Assembly: GCF_003002875.1 (NCBI RefSeq)
Contig: NZ_PVTH01000008.1
Location: 1-64,000, forward strand
Length of the DNA: 64,000 bases
Source of the DNA: Arcticibacter pallidicorallinus
GTDB lineage: Bacteria > Bacteroidota > Bacteroidia > Sphingobacteriales > Sphingobacteriaceae
Reading direction: 5' to 3'
Part shown: positions 9,436 through 17,674 of the stretch, in pieces
How the letters are laid out: every line of letters begins with the position of its first letter
Numbering within the stretch: the first letter of the stretch is position 1
The notes under the pieces: model-generated
Told to the model about the DNA's origin: nothing
What the model saw: only the letters and a program-made list of their open reading frames with translations
Database searches by the model: none
Position numbers and translations under genes: made by a program

Positions 9436-10296
9436 TATTGAATTTTGTAGTTAATTATAAACTTGGTTTAGTATGCAATTCAGATAATTTGTCAAGCTGG
9501 CATCTCGGCTTCCAAGGGATTTTTTATTTATTCACGGTTTTATGCATAAGAGGTTATATCTAAGTAAGATTTAAAGTTCCAGACCAACACTAGCTAACTT
9601 CTAAGCTGAATCCACCTAAACAAGTTAACTAGTCGTAATAGGTTAGGTATTACTACTTGGAATTGGTGATAAAGCAATATTAAAAGACTTCACTGCAAAC
9701 ACACTGCAGTAAAGATATTTTTAGAATTTTTTTGAAATTTGTGGCTTTACATAATGGGATTCTGTTGATCCTGCTCTTCACAAGCCAGATTGGAGATGAC
9801 ATGATGTCTCCCCTAGATGCTGTTCCCCATCTATGACCACCCTAGGAAGTTAAAGGCTGGCCATCTACCGAGGCCTCAGAACGGTTAACAAGGTTGAGGT
9901 TAGATATGATTTCATGCTCAGGTTCTCACACAGGCAAGTTCGGAACTGTTTTATTGTTAAAAACCTTTTAATTGAATCATATAAATTTCAGGATAAAACA
10001 GGCTTTTTTTCTTGATATGTAAAGCTGGCTATGGGACACCAGATAAGAGAATACTTCATTACCAGTTAATTCTCGAATTATACGCTTTGAGTTATAGTTG
10101 TCTTCTTAATCACCTATTTTATCTGAATGCTGTTGTAATTAACCAGGTTACAGCGAAAGGCCGGCATTCGTTTCGGTCAGCGTGATTTTCCTAAAATGAG
10201 GCCGTTTAGTTATCTTCCGCAGGTAGAATTTTTCAGGTATATAAACGCAATAAAACTAACGAAAATCCCACAGTGAAGTTGTTATAAGAGTTTTCC
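9436..10296. other. Intergenic stretch with no recognisable gene
   Basis: These 860 AT-rich bases contain no ORF with coding character on either strand, no tRNA and no clear terminator. They presumably hold the promoter of the SpvB-like/RHS pair, but no TTG/TAnnTTTG pair stands out on the minus strand. The length and lack of content suit the decayed edge of the toxin island. Confidence 0.4.
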
Positions 10297-11349
10297 TCAC
10301 TTATCAAACAATTTAGCCCCATTCCTTACTCGATCATCGCTTAGATGACCGCCTGAATAAATCAAAACCTTAAACCTAAAACTCACCATCTGCCCCTTGG
10401 CTACCTTCAAATTAAGCTCCCTCGCTCCCTTACTAAACGCCTTCTGCCCTAGGGGATTCGCAGCAAACAAACCGTAGCCTCTCGCATGCCAATATGTGGG
10501 GTACCCCGGATTATCCTTATAATCAAGTATAGCCACCGAAATAGCTTCACCGGATATGGTCCCATCCACACGCACCCAATGCCCTCTGGTTCCCCATACA
10601 TCATTCCCGATCTTCCCCTCACTACTCGTGTAAACCCCCGTAATCCCTTCATTATGGACAGCCGCCTTCTTGTTTACCCTTCCCAAAGAATCCGTAAAAA
10701 CCCAGGGCTCTTCAGACCGGTGCTCCAGCTCCCGCGACAAGCGAATCCCGAACAACCCTTCCTTATCATCGGCAAAGGACACGTCCTCCCCAACAGCCCT
10801 TAACTTCGTCAGACGCTCTATAGTCCGCATATCTCCCTCTCCGGAAAATACAAACCGCGTATTTTCCTTCAACAGTACCTTCCCGTCAGGCTTCTCCCAA
10901 TCAAGCTCAACCTCCAGCTCTGCATGTTCATCGCTACTCTTCATACTAACAACCCGACGGTGCCGGATAACACCATAAGCACTTCTTTTCTCCGCAGGCA
11001 TATTCGGAACACTGTTCCAAAAATCCAGCCCGTTCACGTTCCCATAGTTGAACCACATCCCAACATGGTGCGGATGATCAACGCGTTCTCCCGGTCGCGG
11101 ATCCATCGGCCATCCCCTGGTGATCAACGTACCGCGGGATGTACGTATTGGATACAAAACTGGTTTAGTCAGCACATCCGGATATATGTAGGATGTAAAA
11201 GGCTTATCATCTACGAATATGTCAATACGCTTTTCTGCGCTATTCTCTGAAATAGCAAAGCGTTTTTTTGAAGCTTGTTGAGCGACGGAAGTAATCATTA
11301 AAGAACAGCTGGCAAAGAGCAAAACGACTGACTTAATGTAGGTTTTCAT
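10297..11349 (-). CDS. Exported PmoA-family (DUF6807) protein
   Basis: The ATG at 11349 gives a signal peptide (MKTYIKSVVLLFASCSLMIT followed by SVAQQ). Starting at 11418 would run into the upstream toxin gene. The 350-residue product shows the family pattern RVDHPHHVGMWFNYGNVNGL followed by DFWN, and later GTRGHWVRVDGTISGEAISV. The name PmoA comes from an old similarity to a methane oxygenase subunit. In Bacteroidota these proteins are secreted beta-sandwich proteins found near sugar-catabolism genes, and their activity is not established. The gene starts 13 bases after the stop of the ParE-type toxin and may be read through from the receptor/toxin operon. Confidence 0.75.
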   Translation of the reverse strand: MKTYIKSVVLLFASCSLMITSVAQQASKKRFAISENSAEKRIDIFVDDKPFTSYIYPDVLTKPVLYPIRTSRGTLITRGWPMDPRPGERVDHPHHVGMWFNYGNVNGLDFWNSVPNMPAEKRSAYGVIRHRRVVSMKSSDEHAELEVELDWEKPDGKVLLKENTRFVFSGEGDMRTIERLTKLRAVGEDVSFADDKEGLFGIRLSRELEHRSEEPWVFTDSLGRVNKKAAVHNEGITGVYTSSEGKIGNDVWGTRGHWVRVDGTISGEAISVAILDYKDNPGYPTYWHARGYGLFAANPLGQKAFSKGARELNLKVAKGQMVSFRFKVLIYSGGHLSDDRVRNGAKLFDK

Positions 11350-11362
11350 AAGCAATAACTGG

Positions 11363-11656
11363 TTACAGAAGCAATTTTGCAGGATCCTGACGGTTGTCCC
11401 AGAATACCAAAAGCTCAATATAGTTAGTTTTCACCCTGTAAAGCAAACTCACTTGCCTTACTAAAACACATCGATGCGTATCGCTTTCTTTTGAATAAGG
11501 ATATAGCAGGGGATTATCGCAGATATAGTTTATTACTTCTTCTGTACGGTTTATAAAAGCTTCTATCTCTTTTGCCGTCCATTTTTCATCGAGGTATTCG
11601 AGAATATAATTGTAGGAAACCCTAGCTGTGGGAGACCAGGTAACAGAATAATCCAT
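11363..11656 (-). CDS. ParE/RelE-superfamily toxin
   Basis: This 97-residue protein shows ParE features: an N-terminal beta strand and helix (YSVTWSPTARVSYNYILEYL), a helix with NRTEEVINYICDNPLLYPYS, and C-terminal strands (HRCVLVRQVSLLYRVKTNYI, then ELLVFWDNRQDP). The start ATG overlaps the stop of the antitoxin by one base (TAATG), the normal coupling for such pairs. ParE-type toxins poison gyrase and RelE-type toxins cleave mRNA; the sequence alone does not decide between them. The gene looks intact. Confidence 0.8.
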   Translation of the reverse strand: MDYSVTWSPTARVSYNYILEYLDEKWTAKEIEAFINRTEEVINYICDNPLLYPYSKESDTHRCVLVRQVSLLYRVKTNYIELLVFWDNRQDPAKLLL

Positions 11657-11889
11657 TATCTGTTAAGATAACGTGCCTTCATTTCTGCCATAACTTGGTC
11701 ATGGGGAACGCCCTCCCCCCGATCCAACTCTGCTTTTGCCTTATTTACAGCTTTTTGTACTTCCACAGGCAGATCGCCCCAAAAGTCTCCCTCTGAAAGA
11801 CCAACCAATGACTTAATTTCATTAAGCAGGGTATCATCGTTGCTCTGAATGATCTTTTCTACTATTCTGTATTTTAATTCAATATCCAT
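11656..11889 (-). CDS. Antitoxin of the ParE-type toxin
   Basis: From the ATG at 11889 the product is 77 residues (MDIELKYRIVEKIIQSNDDT). An in-frame start at 11964 would overlap the end of the receptor gene and add 25 residues of poor quality. The N-terminal helix with an acidic loop (LLNEIKSLVGLSEGDFWGDL) followed by a charged C-terminal helix (VQKAVNKAKAELDRGEGVPH) is the common layout of Bacteroidota antitoxins paired with ParE. The C-terminus ends in MAEMKARYLNR and would wrap around the toxin. Confidence 0.7.
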   Translation of the reverse strand: MDIELKYRIVEKIIQSNDDTLLNEIKSLVGLSEGDFWGDLPVEVQKAVNKAKAELDRGEGVPHDQVMAEMKARYLNR

Positions 11890-11953
11890 AATAACAACTT
11901 CCATAAAGTTAGCATTTATTATTTTCAATCTGTTCATTGCAAAAGTTGCAGAC

Positions 11954-14281
11954 TTACTTTTCATTTACCCTCGACTGCTCCTGCTGGTTAGAGCTCTTAT
12001 TATTTCCCACCTTCAAATCCTTTCCCCCACTGAAATTATACCTAACAGACAGCGATACCACCTGCGAATTCGAGAACTGCAGCGATTCACTCAGATACCC
12101 GTTATAAGCGGTTGTTTCTCTGAAATCGTTCAGCAAACCTGTTATATCTTCCATACTCAGCGAGACATTCAACTTCTTTTTATAAAAATCCCTGGAAATC
12201 CCGGCATCCAACATAAAGCCTCCCTGCTGTTTAATCATTGGTCCGGCTAAGGGACTGCTCATCACTGTTCCCGTGACCTCTAGATCCACATCAGCAGGTA
12301 ACGAAAAAGAATGACCGGACCTCAACATCACCATCCGGTTCTTTGAAAAAAGCAAATATTCCTGGTCTTCAAAACGCTTATACCGGTAAAGCACATTGGT
12401 AAAGCTCTCCCACCATTCAAAAAGAACTAACGGAACACTCAGGTTTACGCTCAGAATCTGCCCCTCTTCAATATTCGCGTTTCTCCCATGCCGGATACCG
12501 GTCGCCGGATCGTACTCCGACAAATAATAGATATTATCAGAGATCTCATCGTAATTAAATGACAAAAAACACGACGAGTAGCCCATGTTGAAGCCGAAAG
12601 CGTGCACAATCGAAGGTTTTAGTCCCGGATTGCCCTCCTGAATAAAAAACGGCGTCGAGAAGGAAAAATAGGGGACCAGCGAACGGTAAGGCGCACGGTT
12701 AATCCGCTTTCCGTAATTGGCAGACAGATAGAACTTCTCACTGGCATTGTATTTCAACAAAAGTGTAGGAAACAAGGCCATACTATCATCTCCTTTCCCA
12801 ACCGCATCACGGTGGTCATACTCAGCACGCAGTCCCATACTTCCTTCCCATTGCTTACTCTTATAATCCACGCTGAAGTAACCGGCCGCCAGATCCTCCT
12901 TGTACCGGTAAGAATAACGATATGCATCAAAAACTTCATCTATTGTGGCCTTCAGAATCGAATACTTCGCTCCCACGGAAAACTTAAAACTGTTACCAAG
13001 CGGTTGTATAAAATCTAATTGTGAGCTGAAAATATAATAGTCGTTGTCCGAGATCTGTTCTTTCCGCACATTATACTCACCGCTCCCGGAATACTCATAA
13101 TAGTTAACCGGAGAATTCTTCACCGTGGTATAATCACTCAGGAAGGTTAGGCTACGACCCCTTGCATCCTTATACCGGTAGTTTAGGCTATAAGAAGCTG
13201 TCGCCTTCTCCTGTTCTCTATCGGAACTTAAAATCAGCACTGAATCAACCTGAGGCGAGCGGACACGCACCGAAGAGTAACCGTCGGATTGACTTCTTCC
13301 CAAATTACCGTAAGCCTCCAGACTGAACGTATGTTCCGTCGACGGCGAGAACTGCACACCGCCGCGATAATTATAGGTATTTCCCAAAGACTTATTTCTT
13401 TCAGCCGAAGACTGGGTTTCAAAAGCCAAAGGATAACTGACCTCCTCACTCTGCCTGGTAAAATCCCTGTCGCGACGATAGGCCAGTGAACCGTAAAAAG
13501 TCCATTGATCCCGACCGTAACTCAGTGATGTTCCTACAGACGGCGACAGATAGTGCGCCTGGTCCTGAGTACTGTAAATGCTTCCGCTGATTCCTCTTCG
13601 CACACTTTTCTTCAGGTAAATATCAATAACCCCTCCCTGACCTTCCGAGTCGTACTGAGCGCCCGGTGCTGATATCACCTCTATCCGTTCGATATCGTCA
13701 CCACGCAAGCCACCAAGAAAAGAGGAAACATCACTCTGCGTCATATTCATTTTCCTACCGTTCAGCATTACCACCACGTTATCCTTTCCATTCAGCGTAA
13801 TGATGTTGTTTCTGCCCACAATGACGCCTGGAGAATAGTTCAATGCCTGAAGCGCATTTTTATTTTTAGCTACTATGGTATTTTGCATGTCGACGATATA
13901 CCTGTCCGCTCCCCGCCGGATGCCAGGCATACGAGTTGATACGACTACCTCTTCCAAACCTGTGGCTGATTGCGTAAACCGAAGCGGTTTCAGCATTATC
14001 GATTCTTTTAAGCTGATGGCCTGACTGATGCTTTCGTATCCGAGGTATGAAGCTGTTATCGTGTAAGATCCTGCAGACAAACTGCCGAACTCGTATTGTC
14101 CTAAAGAATCTGTGATACAAACTCTTTTAACTAGCGAATCCTGATAAAGCGAAATGGTTGAATAAGGCAGGGCTACTTCATCCGGGTCGTTCACAGCTCC
14201 CTTTATCGAAAAGGACTGCCCGTAGCCCTGACTTACATAAAAAAGTAGCGATAAAAACCAAACCAAAACCCTATTCATCAA
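11954..14281 (-). CDS. TonB-dependent receptor-like outer membrane protein (OMP_b-brl_3 type)
   Basis: This 775-residue outer membrane protein has a signal peptide (MMNRVLVWFLSLLFYVSQGY). A carboxypeptidase-regulatory-like domain spans about residues 24-105 (IKGAVNDPDEVALPYSTISL). A plug domain spans about 120-230 (NALQALNYSPGVIVGRNNII, then ERIEVISAPGAQYDSEGQGG), followed by a beta-barrel of the OMP_b-brl_3 family. It lacks SusC features and no SusD neighbour is present. In this family the ligand is usually unknown (metal, peptide or signalling roles). Downstream on the same strand lie the toxin/antitoxin pair and the PmoA-family gene, with small gaps. Confidence 0.8.
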   Translation of the reverse strand: MMNRVLVWFLSLLFYVSQGYGQSFSIKGAVNDPDEVALPYSTISLYQDSLVKRVCITDSLGQYEFGSLSAGSYTITASYLGYESISQAISLKESIMLKPLRFTQSATGLEEVVVSTRMPGIRRGADRYIVDMQNTIVAKNKNALQALNYSPGVIVGRNNIITLNGKDNVVVMLNGRKMNMTQSDVSSFLGGLRGDDIERIEVISAPGAQYDSEGQGGVIDIYLKKSVRRGISGSIYSTQDQAHYLSPSVGTSLSYGRDQWTFYGSLAYRRDRDFTRQSEEVSYPLAFETQSSAERNKSLGNTYNYRGGVQFSPSTEHTFSLEAYGNLGRSQSDGYSSVRVRSPQVDSVLILSSDREQEKATASYSLNYRYKDARGRSLTFLSDYTTVKNSPVNYYEYSGSGEYNVRKEQISDNDYYIFSSQLDFIQPLGNSFKFSVGAKYSILKATIDEVFDAYRYSYRYKEDLAAGYFSVDYKSKQWEGSMGLRAEYDHRDAVGKGDDSMALFPTLLLKYNASEKFYLSANYGKRINRAPYRSLVPYFSFSTPFFIQEGNPGLKPSIVHAFGFNMGYSSCFLSFNYDEISDNIYYLSEYDPATGIRHGRNANIEEGQILSVNLSVPLVLFEWWESFTNVLYRYKRFEDQEYLLFSKNRMVMLRSGHSFSLPADVDLEVTGTVMSSPLAGPMIKQQGGFMLDAGISRDFYKKKLNVSLSMEDITGLLNDFRETTAYNGYLSESLQFSNSQVVSLSVRYNFSGGKDLKVGNNKSSNQQEQSRVNEK

Positions 14282-14445
14282 ATAGTTATGAAAAGATTTA
14301 CGATGTCAATGTATAAAAAACAAACGATGGTCTATACAACGCTTTGTCATTCGAAACAATGACGTATATCATAAACAAAGTAATGCCTGGTAAGAATATA
14401 ATGAAAGTTTAGAGCTTATCCCTGTGCGTATCCTGGAATCGACGA

Positions 14446-14616
14446 ATGGAAAGAACTGAAAAAGCAATACCGGAATTTGGAATCTCTCTAATATGAGAAG
14501 AGCCTACCAAAGGACAGATATTACAGGAACTCAAAGAAGGAGTTCCTGAACTTAAATTAATAGAACAGGGAAAGCTTAAGGCTCGACCCGCGAAAGATCT
14601 ACTGAATGAGCTATAA
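14446..14616 (+). pseudogene. Broken antitoxin gene of a decayed toxin/antitoxin pair
   Basis: An ATG at 14446 opens a frame of 16 codons (MERTEKAIPEFGISLI) that is stopped by an in-frame TGA at 14494-14496. The same frame then continues with EEPTKGQILQELKEGVPELK and ends LARPAKDLLNEL-like (KARPAKDLLNEL) with TAA at 14614-14616. The second part is typical of antitoxins encoded ahead of RelE-like toxins in Bacteroidota. The toxin start at 14606 overlaps its end by 11 bases. A nonsense mutation is the simplest reading. Confidence 0.6.
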
Positions 14617-14845
14617 TGTTTCGTCAATCCCGCTTTTTGACAAACAGGCTAAAAGGTTGGCCAAAAAATATCCATCGCTTAAAAAGGATTTGGCGGAACT
14701 GATCGAAAGCCTTGCTGATAATCCCGAGAAGGGAATAGCTCTAGACAACGGCTTCTATAAAATACGACTCGCTATCGCTTCCAAAGGCAAAGGTAAAACG
14801 GGCCGGGCAAGGGTAATCACTTACGTGAAAAGCTTGTATCAATGA
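14606..14845 (+). pseudogene. Truncated RelE-like toxin
   Basis: The frame encodes 79 residues: SIPLFDKQAKRLAKKYPSLK, KDLAELIESLADNPEKGIAL, GNGFYKIR-like (DNGFYKIRLAIASKGKGKTG) and RARVITYVK. It then runs out as SLYQ-stop. Full-length relatives continue after YVK with a hydrophobic strand and a C-terminal IYDKSE-type segment. Here a -1 frame gives KLVSMIQALIYLIR, suggesting a frameshift at the AAAA after YVK. Since the antitoxin is broken too, the pair is probably dead. Confidence 0.6.
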
Positions 14846-14853
14846 TACAAGCT
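14831..14853. repeat. Perfect 10-bp inverted repeat at the truncated toxin end
   Basis: AGCTTGTATC and GATACAAGCT flank a 3-base AAT loop. The TGA of the truncated toxin lies inside it. There is no T-run, so it is not a normal intrinsic terminator. It may be a decay scar or a transcript-end hairpin. Confidence 0.6.
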
Positions 14854-14903
14854 CTCATTTATCTTATTCGATAATCGCGAATCTGTTCGCTGTATGAATA
14901 TCC

Positions 14904-15311
14904 TTAGTTTCCTCTATATGTGGAATAACCATACGCAGAAAGCGTTATCGGCACATGATAGTGATCACCATCTTTAATCTGGAACACAACCTCGATAAAG
15001 GGGTAAAAGCTCTCTGTATTGCTACGTTTAAAGTAGTCGCTTGTATAATAGGTAAGTTTGTAAATCCCCCTGTTTTTCTTTTCAGCGCTTAGAAATTTCG
15101 TGATTCTCCCGTTCTTGTCGGTAATTTTCTCATCTACAAAAGACCACTTATTTTTCTGCTTACAATATTGCTCCAATCTGATTTTCACTCCACTTGCCGG
15201 AGAACCCTTCGAAACGTCCAGTATATGACTAGATAGCTGATAACTGGTATTCTGAGCGAATGTCATCAGAGAGAACATGGCCAGAATGGCTGTAAACATT
15301 AGTTTTTTCAT
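14904..15311 (-). CDS. 5-Hydroxyisourate hydrolase (transthyretin-like), exported
   Basis: This 135-residue protein begins with a signal peptide (MKKLMFTAILAMFSLMTFAQ). The mature part carries the family N-terminal motif SSHILDVSKGSPASGVKIRL and the C-terminal signature HVPITLSAYGYSTYRGN. The usual end is YRGS; here the last residue is Asn. The family hydrolyses 5-hydroxyisourate in urate breakdown. The signal peptide places it in the periplasm, as known for several bacterial transthyretin-like proteins. No urate oxidase or OHCU decarboxylase is nearby, so the pathway link is not supported by context. It is 12 bases downstream of the GlcG-like gene and on the same strand. Confidence 0.85.
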   Translation of the reverse strand: MKKLMFTAILAMFSLMTFAQNTSYQLSSHILDVSKGSPASGVKIRLEQYCKQKNKWSFVDEKITDKNGRITKFLSAEKKNRGIYKLTYYTSDYFKRSNTESFYPFIEVVFQIKDGDHYHVPITLSAYGYSTYRGN

Positions 15312-15323
15312 CTGTTTTTTGTT

Positions 15324-15848
15324 TTATTTTGTTGAAGTAATACCCAATTCAGTTAGACCGGCAGATTTCGCGATGAGGTCATCATTTTCCGGACTCCCAC
15401 CCCCAGCTACACCAATGCTCCCTATCACATTTCCTTTGTACCAAAGAGGCACTCCGCCGCTTAGCAATAACAGCTCGGGCAGACTGTTTAGGTTTTTTGT
15501 ATCAACGTTTGATTCCGCCTTTCGTAGCAATACAAGTGTGGGCGTTTTAGTCGACAAAGCGGTAAATGCCTTTCTCCTGGCCGCTTCGGTATTATGAGGA
15601 CCAACACCATCACCTTTCATCAGTAAGAGCGTTGTTCCTGAAGCATCCAGAACGGCAATAGAAACGTTCTTATCTAATGAAGATGCAGATTGAGTCGCAC
15701 GTGCGGCTATTTCGAATGCCGCTTTCAATGTTAAGTTGTCCGACGTCTTCACATAGCTGTCGGCGGTAATCGGAGTCAACGGCTTCTCAGGGCGCTGTTG
15801 CCCCAAACACACTGTTGAAGATAATAAAAGAGCGAGCAGAATTTTCAT
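15324..15848 (-). CDS. GlcG/HbpS-family haem-binding-like protein, exported
   Basis: This 174-residue protein has a signal peptide (MKILLALLLSSTVCLGQQ). It has the fold-defining pattern of the GlcG/HbpS family: KNVSIAVLDASGTTLLLMKG, then GPHNTEAARRKAFTALSTKT, and near the end VIGSIGVAGGGSPENDDLIA. Members bind haem or cobalamin-like ligands or act in glycolate operons; no specific ligand can be read here. It precedes hydroxyisourate hydrolase by 12 bases, so the two are probably one exported pair. Confidence 0.8.
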   Translation of the reverse strand: MKILLALLLSSTVCLGQQRPEKPLTPITADSYVKTSDNLTLKAAFEIAARATQSASSLDKNVSIAVLDASGTTLLLMKGDGVGPHNTEAARRKAFTALSTKTPTLVLLRKAESNVDTKNLNSLPELLLLSGGVPLWYKGNVIGSIGVAGGGSPENDDLIAKSAGLTELGITSTK

Positions 15849-15861
15849 AGAAGATTTTTAA

Positions 15862-15888
15862 CAAAGCTAATGGTGTTAAGATTAGCAA
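15862..15888 (-). promoter_or_regulatory. Possible promoter of the GlcG-like gene
   Basis: On the minus strand TAGCTTTG at 15862-15869 matches the Bacteroidota -7 element TAnnTTTG. A TTG lies 16 bases upstream (15886-15888), a slightly short spacer. Transcription would start only about 7 bases before the ATG. Confidence 0.35.
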
Positions 15889-15909
15889 TGCTTGTCCTAT
15901 GTCAACGTT

Positions 15910-16479
15910 TTAGAGTTTTGCTTTTATTCTGCTTAAGGTAGAAGGGGAAATGCCGAGGTAAGAAGCGGCCAGCTTATTGGATACTCTGACTAATATTTTA
16001 GGTTGGTTTTGAATGATCCATCTAACCTTTTGCATGGCATCAGATCCTTGAAATCCGTAAATCCTCTTTTGAGCCACGATAAATCCGAGTTCTAATATTT
16101 CGGTATATATTTTAGTGAAGCCGGGCATGGTATCAACCAAGTGATAAAAATCTTCCCTGGAGATGCGAAGCAGTTCGGAACTTTCAATAGCCTGCATGAA
16201 CTCTTCCGCAGGTTGCTGATCAATAAAGCTGGGCAGAGCTGTGACGAAATTACCTTCAAATGCAAAATATCTCGAGATCTCATGCCCCTCCTGAGTATTG
16301 GTAAACAACCGGATACTGCCCTTGTTAATAAAGTAGTAATGCCGGGACACCTGATTGTAATTCAGGAGGATTTCATTTCTCTTCGCTTTGAATGGCTTGA
16401 AATAGGAACAAACCGCATCAAGCGTTTGGCTGTCGATCTCCATCTTACTTTCAAGAAACTTTCTTAGTATTAAATACAT
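15910..16479 (-). CDS. Crp/Fnr-family transcriptional regulator
   Basis: From the ATG at 16479 (MYLILRKFLESKMEIDSQTL) the protein has 189 residues; the frame is open to 16560 but the extra part is not family-like. The cyclic-nucleotide-binding fold covers about residues 15-130 (NYNQVSRHYYFINKGSIRLF, then AFEGNFVTALPSFI). The C-terminus has a shortened winged helix with the recognition helix in SNKLAASYLGISPSTLSRIK. No Fe-S cysteines are seen, so it is not a true Fnr. Such regulators in Bacteroidota often control nearby stress or transport genes. The flanking GlcG/hydrolase pair is a candidate target. Confidence 0.8.
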   Translation of the reverse strand: MYLILRKFLESKMEIDSQTLDAVCSYFKPFKAKRNEILLNYNQVSRHYYFINKGSIRLFTNTQEGHEISRYFAFEGNFVTALPSFIDQQPAEEFMQAIESSELLRISREDFYHLVDTMPGFTKIYTEILELGFIVAQKRIYGFQGSDAMQKVRWIIQNQPKILVRVSNKLAASYLGISPSTLSRIKAKL

Positions 16480-16625
16480 ACCTATCAACCGGCCAAAATC
16501 AAACGTCGATAAATCTAGCAAAAAGGCTTGAGGTTTATGCAGCTTTAGCAAGCTGGACACGTGGCTTTGGACAACTTTTGGTCAGCTTCTCCTTCCAACC
16601 ACATCTCTCCCAGCTTGCTCCCACG

Positions 16626-16683
16626 GTGAGGCCACGTTTTTCCGCGAAAAGGTGGCCTCACTGTGGCCTCACTGCGGCCTCAC
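16626..16683. repeat. Three 11-bp direct repeats plus an inverted copy
   Basis: GTGGCCTCAC occurs at 16652-16661 and 16663-16672, and as GCGGCCTCAC at 16674-16683, giving a strict 11-base period. An inverted copy GTGAGGCCAC lies at 16626-16635 and can pair with the first unit (10 bp). The array lies between the divergent Crp/Fnr regulator and the uncharacterised gene at 16808. It is a candidate operator or recombination site. Confidence 0.6.
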
Positions 16684-16807
16684 TCTGGCTTTACCCACTC
16701 CCTGCCCCCAATTTGGTCACCATGCCTCCACTAACTAAATTTTCATTTATAATAACTTTTTGAAACCAGATTATGTTTCTTATTAAATAAACCAACCTAA
16801 ACTTATC

Positions 16808-17647
16808 ATGGCCATTCGAGACAAAGACGGATTTTGGCGCGGCAAAAAAGGCGACAGCATTTTACGTCGGGTCAATAACCAGCAAGTCTTATCACAAGCG
16901 ACTAAAAGCCAGACGCAAACCGGACCATCTATAGCTTCGAGTTCCGAATTCGGTTTAGCCAGTAACACGGCCAGAGCGATGCGCATGGCGCTCGCCACAT
17001 ACCACACTGGACTGGACGGCAGTTTGAACAATCGTTTTAACGGAGCTGTGATCGCAGCGCTCTGCCAGTCTCCTGAGGCCGAATCCGGGCGGCGCGACAT
17101 ACACGATGCGAGCACCCAGCCGCTGATCGGGCTTCAATTCAACCAGCATGCACCATTGAATAAGCTACTGAAAGTGCGTCCCCTGGTTACCATTCTTGAT
17201 AACAACATGCTGAATGTCACCCTACCAGGGTTCCAGGTTAGAAAAGAACTCAGCTATCCCAAGTCGGGCTTCAACATCGGTTGCACCGTCAGGATAACAC
17301 AATACGCTTTCGACTTCCGGAATGAATTCTATATACCACTGGGGTTCAGGGAAGTGGAGATCAGGCAGCCGCAATTCGAGGGTTTTGACTGGAATTTCGA
17401 TGAATGCCTTCCTCCCGGTTCACTCGCAATCGCCTGCATGTCGCTTCACTATTATATTCAGGGCGCGGCGGGAGAATACAAAGTACTTAATATCAAAGAG
17501 TTTTCACCCGCAGAATTGATCGCCGCGTACCATATTCCGCCTGATCCCAGCCAGCCAGCGACAGCGTACCAAGACAACTACCTGCCCCTCGACGGCTACC
17601 GGGGTAATGAAATGCTCAGAAATAAAGATCCACGTTGGGCGTGGTAA
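16808..17647 (+). CDS. Uncharacterised protein, paralogue of the gene at 54013-54999
   Basis: This 279-residue protein has no signal peptide and no membrane segment. The N-terminus DKDGFWRGKKGDSILRR shares a G-x(3)-GK-x-G motif with the DUF6266 protein encoded next and with the paralogue at 54 kb. It aligns over its length with the latter: QTGPSIASSSEFGLASNTAR versus QTSASIQASTEFGLSSTTAA, GRRDIHDASTQPLIGLQFN versus GQRDLHDADLNSIIGMDFN, and YKVLNIKEFSPAELIAAYH versus YVLLNSKEFSPCSIIAAFH. No catalytic motif is visible and no function is assigned. The downstream DUF6266 gene follows after 27 bases, so the two probably form an operon. Confidence 0.7.
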   Translation: MAIRDKDGFWRGKKGDSILRRVNNQQVLSQATKSQTQTGPSIASSSEFGLASNTARAMRMALATYHTGLDGSLNNRFNGAVIAALCQSPEAESGRRDIHDASTQPLIGLQFNQHAPLNKLLKVRPLVTILDNNMLNVTLPGFQVRKELSYPKSGFNIGCTVRITQYAFDFRNEFYIPLGFREVEIRQPQFEGFDWNFDECLPPGSLAIACMSLHYYIQGAAGEYKVLNIKEFSPAELIAAYHIPPDPSQPATAYQDNYLPLDGYRGNEMLRNKDPRWAW

Positions 17648-17674
17648 ACGAATCAGAATCAAGAAAATACAACG

